Made by a program: the position numbers and the translations under genes
NCBI GenBank assembly: GCA_009929215.1
Contig: SAAX01000003.1
Coordinates: forward strand, 1 to 64,000
From: Deltaproteobacteria bacterium
Lineage (GTDB): Bacteria; Desulfobacterota; Desulfovibrionia; Desulfovibrionales; Desulfovibrionaceae
Direction: 5' to 3'
Length of the DNA: 64,000 bases
Notes under the pieces: model-generated
Told to the model about the DNA's origin: nothing
Database searches by the model: none
What the model saw: only the letters and a program-made list of their open reading frames with translations
Shown: one piece after another, positions 9,971 to 19,087 of the stretch
How positions within the stretch are numbered: the stretch's first letter is position 1
Layout: each line of letters opens with the position of its first letter

Positions 9971-10067
9971 GCGTTCATCCTTGGTTGCAGTTTGCCATCA
10001 TAACCCTGAATCGGTGATGCCAAACGCCAGCGCACTGCCGCCAAGTAGCCTGTTGGTTGTGCTGGCG

Positions 10068-12767
10068 TTACCTGCCAATGACCACATACCGCTGCGCCGG
10101 GCCTCGCCCTTCCTTACGAACCAGCCCTTGCTGAACCAGCAATTGCAGATCGTATTGGGCGGTGCGCATGGAAATATCCTTGCCTGCCAGGGTTTGATAT
10201 TCCTGTCGGCTGATACTGCCTGCGGCGGCAATGGTCGGCCACGCGTCGATGATGCGGCGATTGAGTTTTTCTGCCGCGCTGAGCCCATGCAGCATGTCGC
10301 CTTGCTGGATGGCGGGGGCAGGCTGTTGCCCGGGCGCTGCAAATTCGCTCAACTCCTGCAAGCCCGCTGTTTCAGCGGGCTGATCTGGCTGCCTGTCTGC
10401 CCACTTGTCTGGTAGACCATTTGCCCTTGCGCCGGAATCTGCCGGAGGGGTAGAACAGTTGCCCGGATCGCAGGGGGTAGCCTGCGGATTGCGCGAATCC
10501 AGCACTGGGGTTGCGATATTTTCACCCTGTATTGCTTCGCCCGCCCCCTGAATTGCGTGACCTAGCTGAATATCTTCTGCAAGAAGAATGCCGCCTTCGC
10601 AAAAAGTGAGCGCCCTTGTGAGGGTGTTTTTGAGCTCGCGAACATTCCCGGGCCAGTCGTAGTCCATCAGCTTTGCCATGGCTCCCTTGCTGATCTGTGG
10701 CATGACCGAGGGCAGGGCAGCGGCAGAGACGCCAGCCTCGGCCTTGAGCCGGGCCTTGGCCTTGAGTGCCTCTGAGAGAAAATACACCGTGAGCGAAGGA
10801 ATGTCAGACTTGCGGTCGCGCAAGGGCGGCGTGTTGATGGTGATGACCGCCAGGCGATAGTACAGATCTTCGCGGAACGAGCCCCTTTGGGCGTCGTCGA
10901 TCAACGAGGCGTTGGTGGCCGCGATAATACGCGTGTCAAAGGGCACATCTTCGTCACTGCCAAGCGGGCGCATGCGGCGGGTAGAGAGCGCCCGCAGCAA
11001 AGCCTGCTGCACCTTGGGAGCAGCGTTGCCCACCTCGTCAAGCATGAGCGTTCCGCCTTGTGCCGTTAAAAAAGCCCCCTTGCGCGGGGCCCGCGCCTCG
11101 GTAAAAGCCCCTTTCACATGGCCAAAAAGGGTATCCATAAGCAAATTCTCGTCCAGCGCTCCACAATTGATGGTGATAAACGGCCCCGCGCTTCTGGCGC
11201 TGAGCCTGTGGATTGCCTCGGACACCAGTTCCTTGCCCGTACCCGTTTCACCCACCACCAGCACATCAGCCATTACCTGCGAAGCTTTGCGCACATTGTC
11301 GCACAGGGTAAGCATGGTGGATGACGTGCCAATAAGGCCGTTGACGGGCAGGTCTTCGGGATGGGGCAGGTCTGGCACTGGTTCGCGCAGTGCCAGGGCG
11401 TCGTCTTCTGCTGCCCGCTGGCGGCGGGCCTCTGCGGCATGACGTAAGCGGTCCAGCAGGGTGTTTATGCCGCCCCTGAGCCGTTCAAGTTCGCGCGGCA
11501 TCTGTGGCAATTCAAGGTTGCCGTCTTCGCCTGCTGTGTTGCGGAGTTCAAGTTCGTCCGTGATGGCATTGAGCGAACGGCTTGTCTGGCGTGCCAGCCA
11601 CCACAGGCTCAGGCCCAGCAGCAGTGTGCCGCCAACAAACGCACCTATATATATGCCCATGAGCTGCACGCCTGTGCGGGTGGTGGTAAAACTGGTGTCC
11701 AGCACTGCCAGCCCGCCCAGAACAACAGAGTCCTCCTGCGAAATTGGACTAAAGAAAACAGGTACATAGCTCACCCTCTCAACGCGCATCTGGCTGTTGC
11801 TCCACAGCGTGGTGTTTTCTGCAAGGGCAATCTGTCCATTTTTGCCATCCTGAACGTCGGATACCATGTTCCAGTAATTGAGGTGTTCCGGGCCAGGCCG
11901 AAATGCCGTGTTGAACCCCGGCCTGCCAAAATCGCCGGAAAAACCGGCCCGCACCGCGTCTGTTGCCAGGCTGCGCTGGGGCAAACCAGCGTCTGGAACT
12001 TCAGACTGAAAAAGCATCCAGCCGTCGCGGTCAAAAAAAAGCGTGCGCACGCGTACGTCTGTGCCAGCGGCGGCAATGGGGGCATTGGGGGCAGAGTAGG
12101 CCGAAACTATGTCGCGAAGTTCCCGCAAATCCAGCGAGAGCATCAGGTAGCCCACAAAAGAGCCATCCGCGTCTTGCACCGGGGTAGAAAAGCGCAGCAC
12201 ATGCAGGGAGATATTTTGAGTGCCGCCCTTAACAGGAACCATAGAGTAGGTGACTTCTACTGGCTGCGCAACGCTCACATGCCCAATACGGTGCTCACCG
12301 GCAATGCCGTGGAAGGGGCCAGTAGGGCTGGCCAGAGCTTGGCGCATGGGCACATTGACGATTTCACCATCAGAATTGACCAGCAGGTAGCGCTTGTCGG
12401 GGGTAAGACCTTCAAAGGCAAGCTCCCTATAGCGTAAGCCCCCGGCCTTGGCGCGAAATTTGAGCCGGTTGGTCATTTCGCTCTGTTCCATGGAGCCAGC
12501 CGCGAGGATAAGCAGCTGATTGCGCGTTTCTTCAAGCGCCTGCTCCAGTGCAAGGCGCATGGCCTGTGACTGGAGCTGTGCATTGCGCGCAATTGCGCGA
12601 TCGAGAATGCCCTCAATGCTGCTGCCGGTAGCCGTAAAAATAATCAGCAATACCAGGGCTAAAACCGGTAGCCCAAGCATGAGCATGCGGCTTGCCAGGC
12701 TGCGATTCATGAAGAAGGTAGCGAACTCGATGGAGTTGCCCTGGGGAAGTGTTCTGTGTAAGCGCAT
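10068..12767 (-). CDS. Membrane-bound sigma-54-dependent transcriptional activator (periplasmic sensor-HAMP-AAA+)
   Basis: Two TM segments flank a Cache-like periplasmic region; Walker A VGETGTGKE, GTLMLDEVGNA, YDWPGNVRELKN. Start chosen at MRLHRTLPQG. Confidence 0.88.
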   Translation of the reverse strand: MRLHRTLPQGNSIEFATFFMNRSLASRMLMLGLPVLALVLLIIFTATGSSIEGILDRAIARNAQLQSQAMRLALEQALEETRNQLLILAAGSMEQSEMTNRLKFRAKAGGLRYRELAFEGLTPDKRYLLVNSDGEIVNVPMRQALASPTGPFHGIAGEHRIGHVSVAQPVEVTYSMVPVKGGTQNISLHVLRFSTPVQDADGSFVGYLMLSLDLRELRDIVSAYSAPNAPIAAAGTDVRVRTLFFDRDGWMLFQSEVPDAGLPQRSLATDAVRAGFSGDFGRPGFNTAFRPGPEHLNYWNMVSDVQDGKNGQIALAENTTLWSNSQMRVERVSYVPVFFSPISQEDSVVLGGLAVLDTSFTTTRTGVQLMGIYIGAFVGGTLLLGLSLWWLARQTSRSLNAITDELELRNTAGEDGNLELPQMPRELERLRGGINTLLDRLRHAAEARRQRAAEDDALALREPVPDLPHPEDLPVNGLIGTSSTMLTLCDNVRKASQVMADVLVVGETGTGKELVSEAIHRLSARSAGPFITINCGALDENLLMDTLFGHVKGAFTEARAPRKGAFLTAQGGTLMLDEVGNAAPKVQQALLRALSTRRMRPLGSDEDVPFDTRIIAATNASLIDDAQRGSFREDLYYRLAVITINTPPLRDRKSDIPSLTVYFLSEALKAKARLKAEAGVSAAALPSVMPQISKGAMAKLMDYDWPGNVRELKNTLTRALTFCEGGILLAEDIQLGHAIQGAGEAIQGENIATPVLDSRNPQATPCDPGNCSTPPADSGARANGLPDKWADRQPDQPAETAGLQELSEFAAPGQQPAPAIQQGDMLHGLSAAEKLNRRIIDAWPTIAAAGSISRQEYQTLAGKDISMRTAQYDLQLLVQQGLVRKEGRGPAQRYVVIGR

Positions 12768-12894
12768 GGTGATCCCCTGATTTGTGCAAAAAAGCGCAAT
12801 CCTGGAGATGATTGTAAAAAACATTCCCGTCCGTGACAAGATTTTTCGCGCAAAAAATGGAAAAAAGGCGCAATTACAGGCAAAAATCATGCAA

Positions 12895-12910
12895 TGGCAC
12901 AGGCTTTGCT
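12895..12910 (+). promoter_or_regulatory. Sigma-54 (-24/-12) promoter
   Basis: TGGCACAGGCTTTGCT matches TGGCAC-N5-TTGCW exactly, between the divergent sigma-54 activator and the 13027 operon. Confidence 0.85.
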
Positions 12911-13026
12911 ATAGCTTTCACATTCGAGGCAACAAGGCGAGCCATCCTTGGTTCTGGGAGAGCTCGCATAGTGGATGACTGGCACTGTGGATGAGTGGAG
13001 ATGTCAACATTGACGAGGAGGAAGTT

Positions 13027-13332
13027 ATGAAAAAGATGCAAAGGCTCTGGACATGGCTTGCGGGCTGCGCGCTGATGGTAGCGGCATTACCGGGTATGGC
13101 CCTGGCCGCTGGCGGCGGCAAGGTTGCTAACGTGGTTGTGGTAGCCGACACGCGCAAGCTTGACGGTATACTGTATTGGTGGGCTGAAATGTACAACGAA
13201 AGCCACTTCTTTTTTGCAATTCTGACCATGGCCATCATCCCTGTAGTGGGTTGCATACTTGGCTGGCTGGCAGACATTGTCATGACCCACATGGGCATCG
13301 ACCTCAGGCACCGCGAACTTTCCGAGAAGTAG
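13027..13332 (+). CDS. Small membrane protein of sigma-54 operon
   Basis: Signal/TM peptide (MKKMQRLWTWLAGCALMVAALPGMALA) plus TM segment; SD GAGGAGGAAG upstream. Confidence 0.7.
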   Translation: MKKMQRLWTWLAGCALMVAALPGMALAAGGGKVANVVVVADTRKLDGILYWWAEMYNESHFFFAILTMAIIPVVGCILGWLADIVMTHMGIDLRHRELSEK

Positions 13333-13348
13333 AAGGAAGGAGGCAAAT

Positions 13349-14413
13349 ATGGACTGGTTGTATATTTTGATGCCCATTTCCGGCGTGTTCATTTTCTGGC
13401 CGGGCCTCGTTATTCTTGGGTTGGGCGTGGGTATTATCGGCGGCTTTTTCGGCATGGGCGGCGCGTGGATGGTTACCCCCGGCCTGAACATTCTCGGTTT
13501 CCCCATGGCCTTTGCCATTGGTACAGACGTTGCGCAGATGGCGGGTAAATCGCTTATCTCCACCATGCGTCACGGCAAGTTTGGTAATGTTGACTACGGC
13601 TTGGGTCTGACCATGCTGGTTGGTACCATCGTGGGCGTCGAAGTCGGCGCGCAGATGGTCATGTGGCTGGAACGCCTGGGCTCTGTTGATAAGGTCGTGC
13701 GCTGGCTGTATGTGGTGCTGCTTGTGTTGCTGGCTTGGCTTGTATTTCATGATATCGCCGCCCGTCGCAAGAAGGAACGCGAAGCCAAGGCCCAGAACAA
13801 GGAACTTGACCAGACTGTCACCGGCGTTGACTGGGCCTCGCGCCTGCACGCCATCAAGATTCCGCCCATGTTCCACTTCAAGCAGGCCAACATCACCTGC
13901 TCTGCATGGCTGCCCATCTTCGTCAGCTTCTTCACCGGCTGGCTGGCTGGTATCCTCGGCATCGGCGGCGGTCTTATCCGCATGCCCGCCCTGGTGTATC
14001 TTGTGGGCTGCCCCACCCATCTGGCGGTGGGTACGGACCTCTTTGAAGTCGCCATCTCCGGCCTCTACGGCACGGCTTCGTACGCATACAAGGGCCGCGT
14101 GGAACTGCTTGCCGCCCTCGTTATGCTGTGCGGCGCTGCCATCGGCGCGCAGATCGGCGTTGTCGCCACCAAGTATGTGAAGGGTTACGGCATCCGCTTT
14201 GTGTTCGGCCTGGCCGTTCTGGGCTGCCTGGTTTCGGTTCTTTGCAAGCTGATTGAAGCTGAATTCCCGGCTTGGGGCTGGCTGCTTGGTCCGGCTGCTA
14301 CCATCGACGTGCTTGGCTTCGTGACCGCTATCTCCCTTTACATCACCGTCAAGATGGTTCAGGGCGCCAAGGCGGAAATTGCCGCCAAGAAGAATCAGCC
14401 CGCAACCAACTAA
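13349..14413 (+). CDS. TauE/SafE-family anion exporter
   Basis: Duplicated glycine-rich GIIGGFFGMGGAWMVTPGLNILGFP / GILGIGGGLIRMPALVYLVGCPTHLAVGTDL motifs typical of TauE/SafE (DUF81). Confidence 0.9.
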   Translation: MDWLYILMPISGVFIFWPGLVILGLGVGIIGGFFGMGGAWMVTPGLNILGFPMAFAIGTDVAQMAGKSLISTMRHGKFGNVDYGLGLTMLVGTIVGVEVGAQMVMWLERLGSVDKVVRWLYVVLLVLLAWLVFHDIAARRKKEREAKAQNKELDQTVTGVDWASRLHAIKIPPMFHFKQANITCSAWLPIFVSFFTGWLAGILGIGGGLIRMPALVYLVGCPTHLAVGTDLFEVAISGLYGTASYAYKGRVELLAALVMLCGAAIGAQIGVVATKYVKGYGIRFVFGLAVLGCLVSVLCKLIEAEFPAWGWLLGPAATIDVLGFVTAISLYITVKMVQGAKAEIAAKKNQPATN

Positions 14414-14426
14414 GAGGAGACACGCC

Positions 14427-15023
14427 ATGAAGATTCGTAATCTGGTACTGATGCTGGCGATGGCCTTCTCGGTCGCACTGCTTACGGGCTGCAACTTTGA
14501 CGGAGGCGTTGAGCAGGGACGTTGCGTGGCCTTTGATGCCAACGCCAAAACCCTCACCATAGTGGTGGACGTAACCCATGACCAGTTTAATCCGCACTAC
14601 AGTGGCGGCACGCATACCTTCAAGTTGCCCGTTGACCAGCAGGATATGGGCCCAGTGCCCACCCCGGGCGGCCGCCTGATGATCGATACTGCCAAGAACA
14701 TGGTGCTCGTGTACGACCAAAAGTCCAACAGTGTGCGCGAAATCCCTGTGCAGTTCACCGATGTGGAAAAGAACGTTGGCCCCAACCATCCCAAGGTCAA
14801 GGGCAAGACCTTCCCCATGATCGACAAGGAACAGCAGACCGTGACCGTGTATTCTGGCCGCCAGAAGGCATTGATCACCTTTAAGGTTCCTGCTGAAGCT
14901 CAGGACTTCCCGCCCTACATGTGGACTGCTGGCGACGAAATGCGCATCGCCTTCCGCAATGCCGACAAGGCACAGGCCATGCGTATCATGAACGTGAGCA
15001 AGACCAATATCTTCAAGAAGTAA
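14427..15023 (+). CDS. Lipoprotein, DUF4881-like
   Basis: Lipobox LLTGC after signal peptide; SD GAGGAG; within operon. Confidence 0.7.
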   Translation: MKIRNLVLMLAMAFSVALLTGCNFDGGVEQGRCVAFDANAKTLTIVVDVTHDQFNPHYSGGTHTFKLPVDQQDMGPVPTPGGRLMIDTAKNMVLVYDQKSNSVREIPVQFTDVEKNVGPNHPKVKGKTFPMIDKEQQTVTVYSGRQKALITFKVPAEAQDFPPYMWTAGDEMRIAFRNADKAQAMRIMNVSKTNIFKK

Positions 15024-15051
15024 ACCCAAAGGGTGACTACCCCCACCCTGC

Positions 15052-15083
15052 GCGCTGGAGCGGTATCTGCGCCGCTCCAGCGC
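15052..15083 (+). other. Strong intercistronic stem-loop
   Basis: GCGCTGGAGCGG-TATCTGCG-CCGCTCCAGCGC, 12-bp perfect stem, no downstream T tract. Confidence 0.8.
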
Positions 15084-15121
15084 ACCTCCCCGGAGTGGGG
15101 CAAAAACTTGGGAGAGCACAG

Positions 15122-15433
15122 ATGAACAGCTACCGTCAGACCCTTTATTCAAGCATTATCAGAGTGGCAGCCAACATTATAATGGTGGCAGCCGTTTTTG
15201 TGGGCATGTATCAGTCGGCCCACAGTGCAGGGGACTCGGAACTGGTATTTTGCGCATGGTTCTTTGGCATCACCGTGCCCGTGTGGGCGGGAGCCTTTTG
15301 GCTGACCAGAAGGGTACGGCAGAAGTATCCTGCGGAGTTCCAGAGCCTTATTGAACTGCCTCGGCTTGGGCAGCGGCTGGTAACCTGGAATGTGGCCGAA
15401 GAATCCGTGTGTCCTGTGCTTGTGCGCAGATAG
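15122..15433 (+). CDS. Small inner-membrane protein, unknown function
   Basis: Two TM helices; SD GGGAG; operon context. Confidence 0.65.
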   Translation: MNSYRQTLYSSIIRVAANIIMVAAVFVGMYQSAHSAGDSELVFCAWFFGITVPVWAGAFWLTRRVRQKYPAEFQSLIELPRLGQRLVTWNVAEESVCPVLVRR

Positions 15434-15487
15434 GCTAAAAATATGTCGTGCGTGATGACCACCCCACAGGCAAGCAGGAAGGAACCC

Positions 15488-16390
15488 ATGGGTGATTTTG
15501 TTAACTCCAGGGGATGGCAAAACTGCCTTCAAACCCGCATGCGGCAACGCTTTTGGGGAGCGCTCTGCGCATTGCTGATGGTTTTTGTCATGCTGGGTAT
15601 GTTTGACGGACTGCAAGGTCTGGCTCGGTCTGGCGCCGATGTTATTGAAGTGCTGCCCGGCGGGAGCGCGGCAATCTCTGGCCCGCTGACCATCAAAAAT
15701 CCTGTAAACAGCGACCTCAAGGCGCAGTTTACCCCCGAAAGTTCCGCCCTTGTTTATGATCTGGAAGGCTTTTTTTCTGGTTACTGGTTTGGCAACGGCA
15801 TGTGGCGCGCTGCCGTGCGCGCCGATGCGTATGCCCAGCCCGGGGAATACAGCCTTAAAGTTGTTTTCAGGGGTGCACCCGCCAGCACCACGCAAAATTA
15901 CAAGATTACAGTGCATGCCAACGATACTGCCATGCGCGCCGCCTCTACCTCATACTTGCGGCGCATTACTGGCTACAACCCCTTTGTACTTGCTGCTGGC
16001 TGCTGCGGCTTGGCCCTGCTGGTTGGTGTGGTAGTGTACCGTCTGGGTTGCAGCTACATTCGCCAGCTCACAACTCTCGGCTGCGGCGAGATCGTGCGTG
16101 TGCAGCCTCAATCGGGCAACGGTGCGCAAGCCCAGCCCGGTCACATCTGGTGTACGCTTTACGGTCTGCGCGCGCCTGCGGCTGGTACGCTGTGCGCAGT
16201 GTACGATGACCAGGGGGCACAGATTGGTTTGGCCCGTGCGGCCGAGGCCAACAAGGGTACGCTTGAACTGAATTTCGACTCGTTGTCCAGCCCGGCGGCA
16301 GAAGCCGGTGCAGCTTCTAACGCCGTTCGCCCCGGCTGCCTTGTCCAATTGCGGCCCCCCAAACCGCTCTCCTCCGGATTAGCCAGATAG
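15488..16390 (+). CDS. Membrane-anchored protein of unknown function
   Basis: TM segment, periplasmic region, second TM, cytoplasmic region; same operon. Confidence 0.65.
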   Translation: MGDFVNSRGWQNCLQTRMRQRFWGALCALLMVFVMLGMFDGLQGLARSGADVIEVLPGGSAAISGPLTIKNPVNSDLKAQFTPESSALVYDLEGFFSGYWFGNGMWRAAVRADAYAQPGEYSLKVVFRGAPASTTQNYKITVHANDTAMRAASTSYLRRITGYNPFVLAAGCCGLALLVGVVVYRLGCSYIRQLTTLGCGEIVRVQPQSGNGAQAQPGHIWCTLYGLRAPAAGTLCAVYDDQGAQIGLARAAEANKGTLELNFDSLSSPAAEAGAASNAVRPGCLVQLRPPKPLSSGLAR

Positions 16391-16407
16391 GCCGAACGGT
16401 CACCCAA

Positions 16408-16453
16408 GCGGCATGCACTTGGCGCGTCACCTGTGCATGCCGCATTTTTTTTT
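16408..16453 (+). terminator. Intrinsic terminator of the sigma-54 operon
   Basis: GCGGCATGCAC...GTGCATGCCGC 11-bp stem followed by T9. Confidence 0.9.
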
Positions 16454-16562
16454 GCCCGCCGCATTCATCCCGCCTTGCCGCTCTTGCCGCCTGCTTTGGC
16501 ATAAGCTATGCTTATTCCGTTGCATATGCCCCTGAAGGGCTCAAACCAAGGCGGAATTTTTC

Positions 16563-17075
16563 ATGTCTCAACTTTGCCCCTGTGGCAGCGGTCTGAATCT
16601 GGACCAGTGCTGTGGCCCCCATATCGAAGGCGCTTCCTGGCCCCAGACCGCAGAAAGCCTCATGCGTTCGCGCTACACTGCCTATGTGCTTGGCCGCCAC
16701 CAGTGGCTGGTGGAAACCACTCACCCCGACTACAGGGAAGGCGTGGACGCTGGCAAACTGGCGGAACAGACCAAGGATCTCACCTGGCTGCGGCTTGATA
16801 TTGCCGCTACTGAAGACAACGTGCCCGCCGGTAAAAACGGTGAGCTGTTTGATGTTGTAGAATTTTATGCCTACTACGATCTGGAAGGCTCGCCCCGTCA
16901 GATCGGCGAGCGCAGCTTTTTTCAGCGGCAGGACGACAAGATATATTATGTGGACGGCGTGGCCCTCAGACCAGATGCCTACCGCAGACAGGAACCCAAG
17001 GTGGGACGCAATGATCCCTGCCCTTGCGGCAGCGGCAAAAAATACAAAAAATGCTGCGGAGCTGCCAAATCCTGA
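16563..17075 (+). CDS. YchJ-family SEC-C motif protein
   Basis: N-terminal [15 protein letters not shown] and C-terminal [17 protein letters not shown]. Confidence 0.9.
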   Translation: MSQLCPCGSGLNLDQCCGPHIEGASWPQTAESLMRSRYTAYVLGRHQWLVETTHPDYREGVDAGKLAEQTKDLTWLRLDIAATEDNVPAGKNGELFDVVEFYAYYDLEGSPRQIGERSFFQRQDDKIYYVDGVALRPDAYRRQEPKVGRNDPCPCGSGKKYKKCCGAAKS

Positions 17076-17458
17076 TGCCGGACGCTGAACGTGCAAAAAA
17101 TTCGGGCCGGGGTAAAAACGGCCCCCTGACGGTTATCCGGCAGTTTTGTCTGGAGTGTCAGGGATCGTCTGCCAAGGCTGTGCGCGCTTGCGGTGACGAA
17201 GACTGCCCGCTGTGGGCCTGGCGGCTGGCTGTGCTGGCCGGTGAGTCGTGCCCCGCACCCGCAGAAGAGGCCGCGCGTCAGGCTTTGCGCGCCATACGCA
17301 GGCAATGCATGGGCTGCGCGGGCGACAGGGCAGAGGTGCGCGCTTGCGCGGCTCGCGAGTCATGCGCTTTGTGGCACTGTCGGTTTGGTGTTCGTCCGCA
17401 AACCTACAAGGCTGTGCGGCGGCGTTTTTTTGCTCCCAAGCTCTTACGACTTTTATAA
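17075..17458 (+). CDS. Small cysteine-rich protein with duplicated CxxC motif
   Basis: CLECQGSSAKAVRACGDEDCPLWAWR and CMGCAGDRAEVRACAARESCALWHCR internal repeats; ATG overlaps preceding TGA. Confidence 0.6.
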   Translation: MPDAERAKNSGRGKNGPLTVIRQFCLECQGSSAKAVRACGDEDCPLWAWRLAVLAGESCPAPAEEAARQALRAIRRQCMGCAGDRAEVRACAARESCALWHCRFGVRPQTYKAVRRRFFAPKLLRLL

Positions 17459-17499
17459 TGTGCCGCCGCATGAGCGGCGCAACCCCACAGGAGGTACCC

Positions 17500-18840
17500 A
17501 TGCCTCATATGCTCGAATGGTCCAGGGCCTATGCGCATCGGCTCACGGCAGATGCTGCGGCCCCACTCAAGGCGCGCGCTCCTGAAATAGCCCAGAGGCT
17601 CAAACGCGAGTTGGCAGCTGGCGAGTTGCCCTTTCTTTCCCTGCCATTCCGATCCAAGCTGGAAGTGGAAATGGCCCCGCTCATCCCGCGTATCAAGGCG
17701 TATCGGCATATGCTGGTGCTTGGCATTGGCGGTTCTGCTCTTGGAGCCCGCGCCATGCAGCAGGCCTTTGCGCCGGGGCAGGATGGCCCCAACCATCGTG
17801 GCCCCTGCCTGTGGATTGCCGACAATGTTTGCGCAGAGCGCTTTGAGGCCTTGCTTGGCAAGTTGGCCCCTGCCGAAACCGTGGTTGTGTGCATCAGTAA
17901 ATCTGGCGGCACCATTGAAACCATTTCGCAGTATTTTCTGGTTCGCGACTGGCTCAAGGCCAGTGTTGGCGAGGGCTGGCAGGATCAGATGATAGTGGTT
18001 ACCGACGAGCGCAAGGGCTACCTGCGCGAAGAGGCCAACCGCTATGGTCTCACAGCTCTTGAAGTGCCGGACTATCTTGGCGGGCGCTATTCAGCCCTTT
18101 CGGCTGTGGGGCTTTTGCCTGCGGCCTTTTTGGGCATTGACTGGCAGGCTCTGCTCGATGGTGCGGCCAGCGTGGCCAAACCACTGGTGCAGACGCCAGA
18201 GCTTGTGGCCGAGCACCCTTCGTTTGCGCTGGCCTGTTGGGCCAAAGCGCTGGAAGACCACGACTACAGTCAGCTGATTTTCTTCAGCTACATTCCCCAG
18301 TGGGCGGCCTACGGCGACTGGTTTGCCCAGCTTTGGGCCGAAAGTCTGGGCAAGGACGGACAGGGCAGTCAGCCCGTGCCAGCCACGGGTGTGACCGATC
18401 AGCACTCCATCAACCAGATGTTTTTGAGCGGCCCGCGCAACAAGGGGTGTATATTTTTGACCAGCCGCGATCAGGCGCAGGGGCCCAATTTTGGCATGGA
18501 TGTGCCCGATGTGTGGGCCTGGCTGCGGGCCAAGCCTTTTGGCAGCCTGCTGGAGGCCGAAGCCCTGGGAACGCGCATGGCCCTGTGCCAGAGCGGCGTG
18601 CCTCTGCTGCATGTTGAAATGCACAACAGCGGCCCCCGCGCTGCTGGTTCACTCATGCTGCTGCTTGAGGCTGCAACGCTGTTTACGGGCTGGCTCATGG
18701 GTATTAATCCTCTTGACCAACCATCTGTTGAGCTTGGTAAACGCCTGGCCAACGCACGGCTTGGCGCGGGCGGTTATGTGCAGGAAGAAGCCGATCTGGC
18801 AGAATACCTTGCCGTACCCCGCGAGGAGCAGTGCTTCTAG
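17500..18840 (+). CDS. pgi: Glucose-6-phosphate isomerase
   Basis: LVLGIGGSALGARAMQQAF, ISKSGGTIET, DQHSINQMF signatures; SD AGGAGGT before ATG at 17500. Confidence 0.9.
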   Translation: MPHMLEWSRAYAHRLTADAAAPLKARAPEIAQRLKRELAAGELPFLSLPFRSKLEVEMAPLIPRIKAYRHMLVLGIGGSALGARAMQQAFAPGQDGPNHRGPCLWIADNVCAERFEALLGKLAPAETVVVCISKSGGTIETISQYFLVRDWLKASVGEGWQDQMIVVTDERKGYLREEANRYGLTALEVPDYLGGRYSALSAVGLLPAAFLGIDWQALLDGAASVAKPLVQTPELVAEHPSFALACWAKALEDHDYSQLIFFSYIPQWAAYGDWFAQLWAESLGKDGQGSQPVPATGVTDQHSINQMFLSGPRNKGCIFLTSRDQAQGPNFGMDVPDVWAWLRAKPFGSLLEAEALGTRMALCQSGVPLLHVEMHNSGPRAAGSLMLLLEAATLFTGWLMGINPLDQPSVELGKRLANARLGAGGYVQEEADLAEYLAVPREEQCF

Positions 18841-19087
18841 GGGGGGGCGCCCCTGCCGCTTTGGCCGTGGGGTTGACGTACTTCTGCCGTTTATCTGTTG
18901 ATCAGAATTGTGCTTCAGGAAGGTCCGGGCCGCCTGTGAGGCGGCCTTGGGGCTTGCCTGGGTTTTTGTAACCTGTCGCGTGGCGGCGGCTTTGCGGCGG
19001 AGCGTAGCGGCCGTTTATCCTACACTCCGATGGCGAGAGCCAACGTGCTGTGCCACCCATAGCCGCCGCGCGCGCAAAGGCTTTGAA

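Noticed and set aside
9971-10067. Search for a sigma-54 promoter between the activator gene and the dikinase gene
   Set aside because: No GG-N10-GC element with correct spacing on the minus strand; read-through from the activator gene is more likely.
13304-14560. 418 aa minus-strand ORF opposite TauE/SafE gene
   Set aside because: Antisense artefact; the + strand TauE/SafE protein has clear family motifs and an operon context.
18918-18936. Possible RNase P RNA start (AGGAAGGTCCGGGC) upstream of the histidine kinase
   Set aside because: Only a short match to the P RNA GAGGAAAGTCCGGGC box; the downstream conserved P RNA elements are absent.
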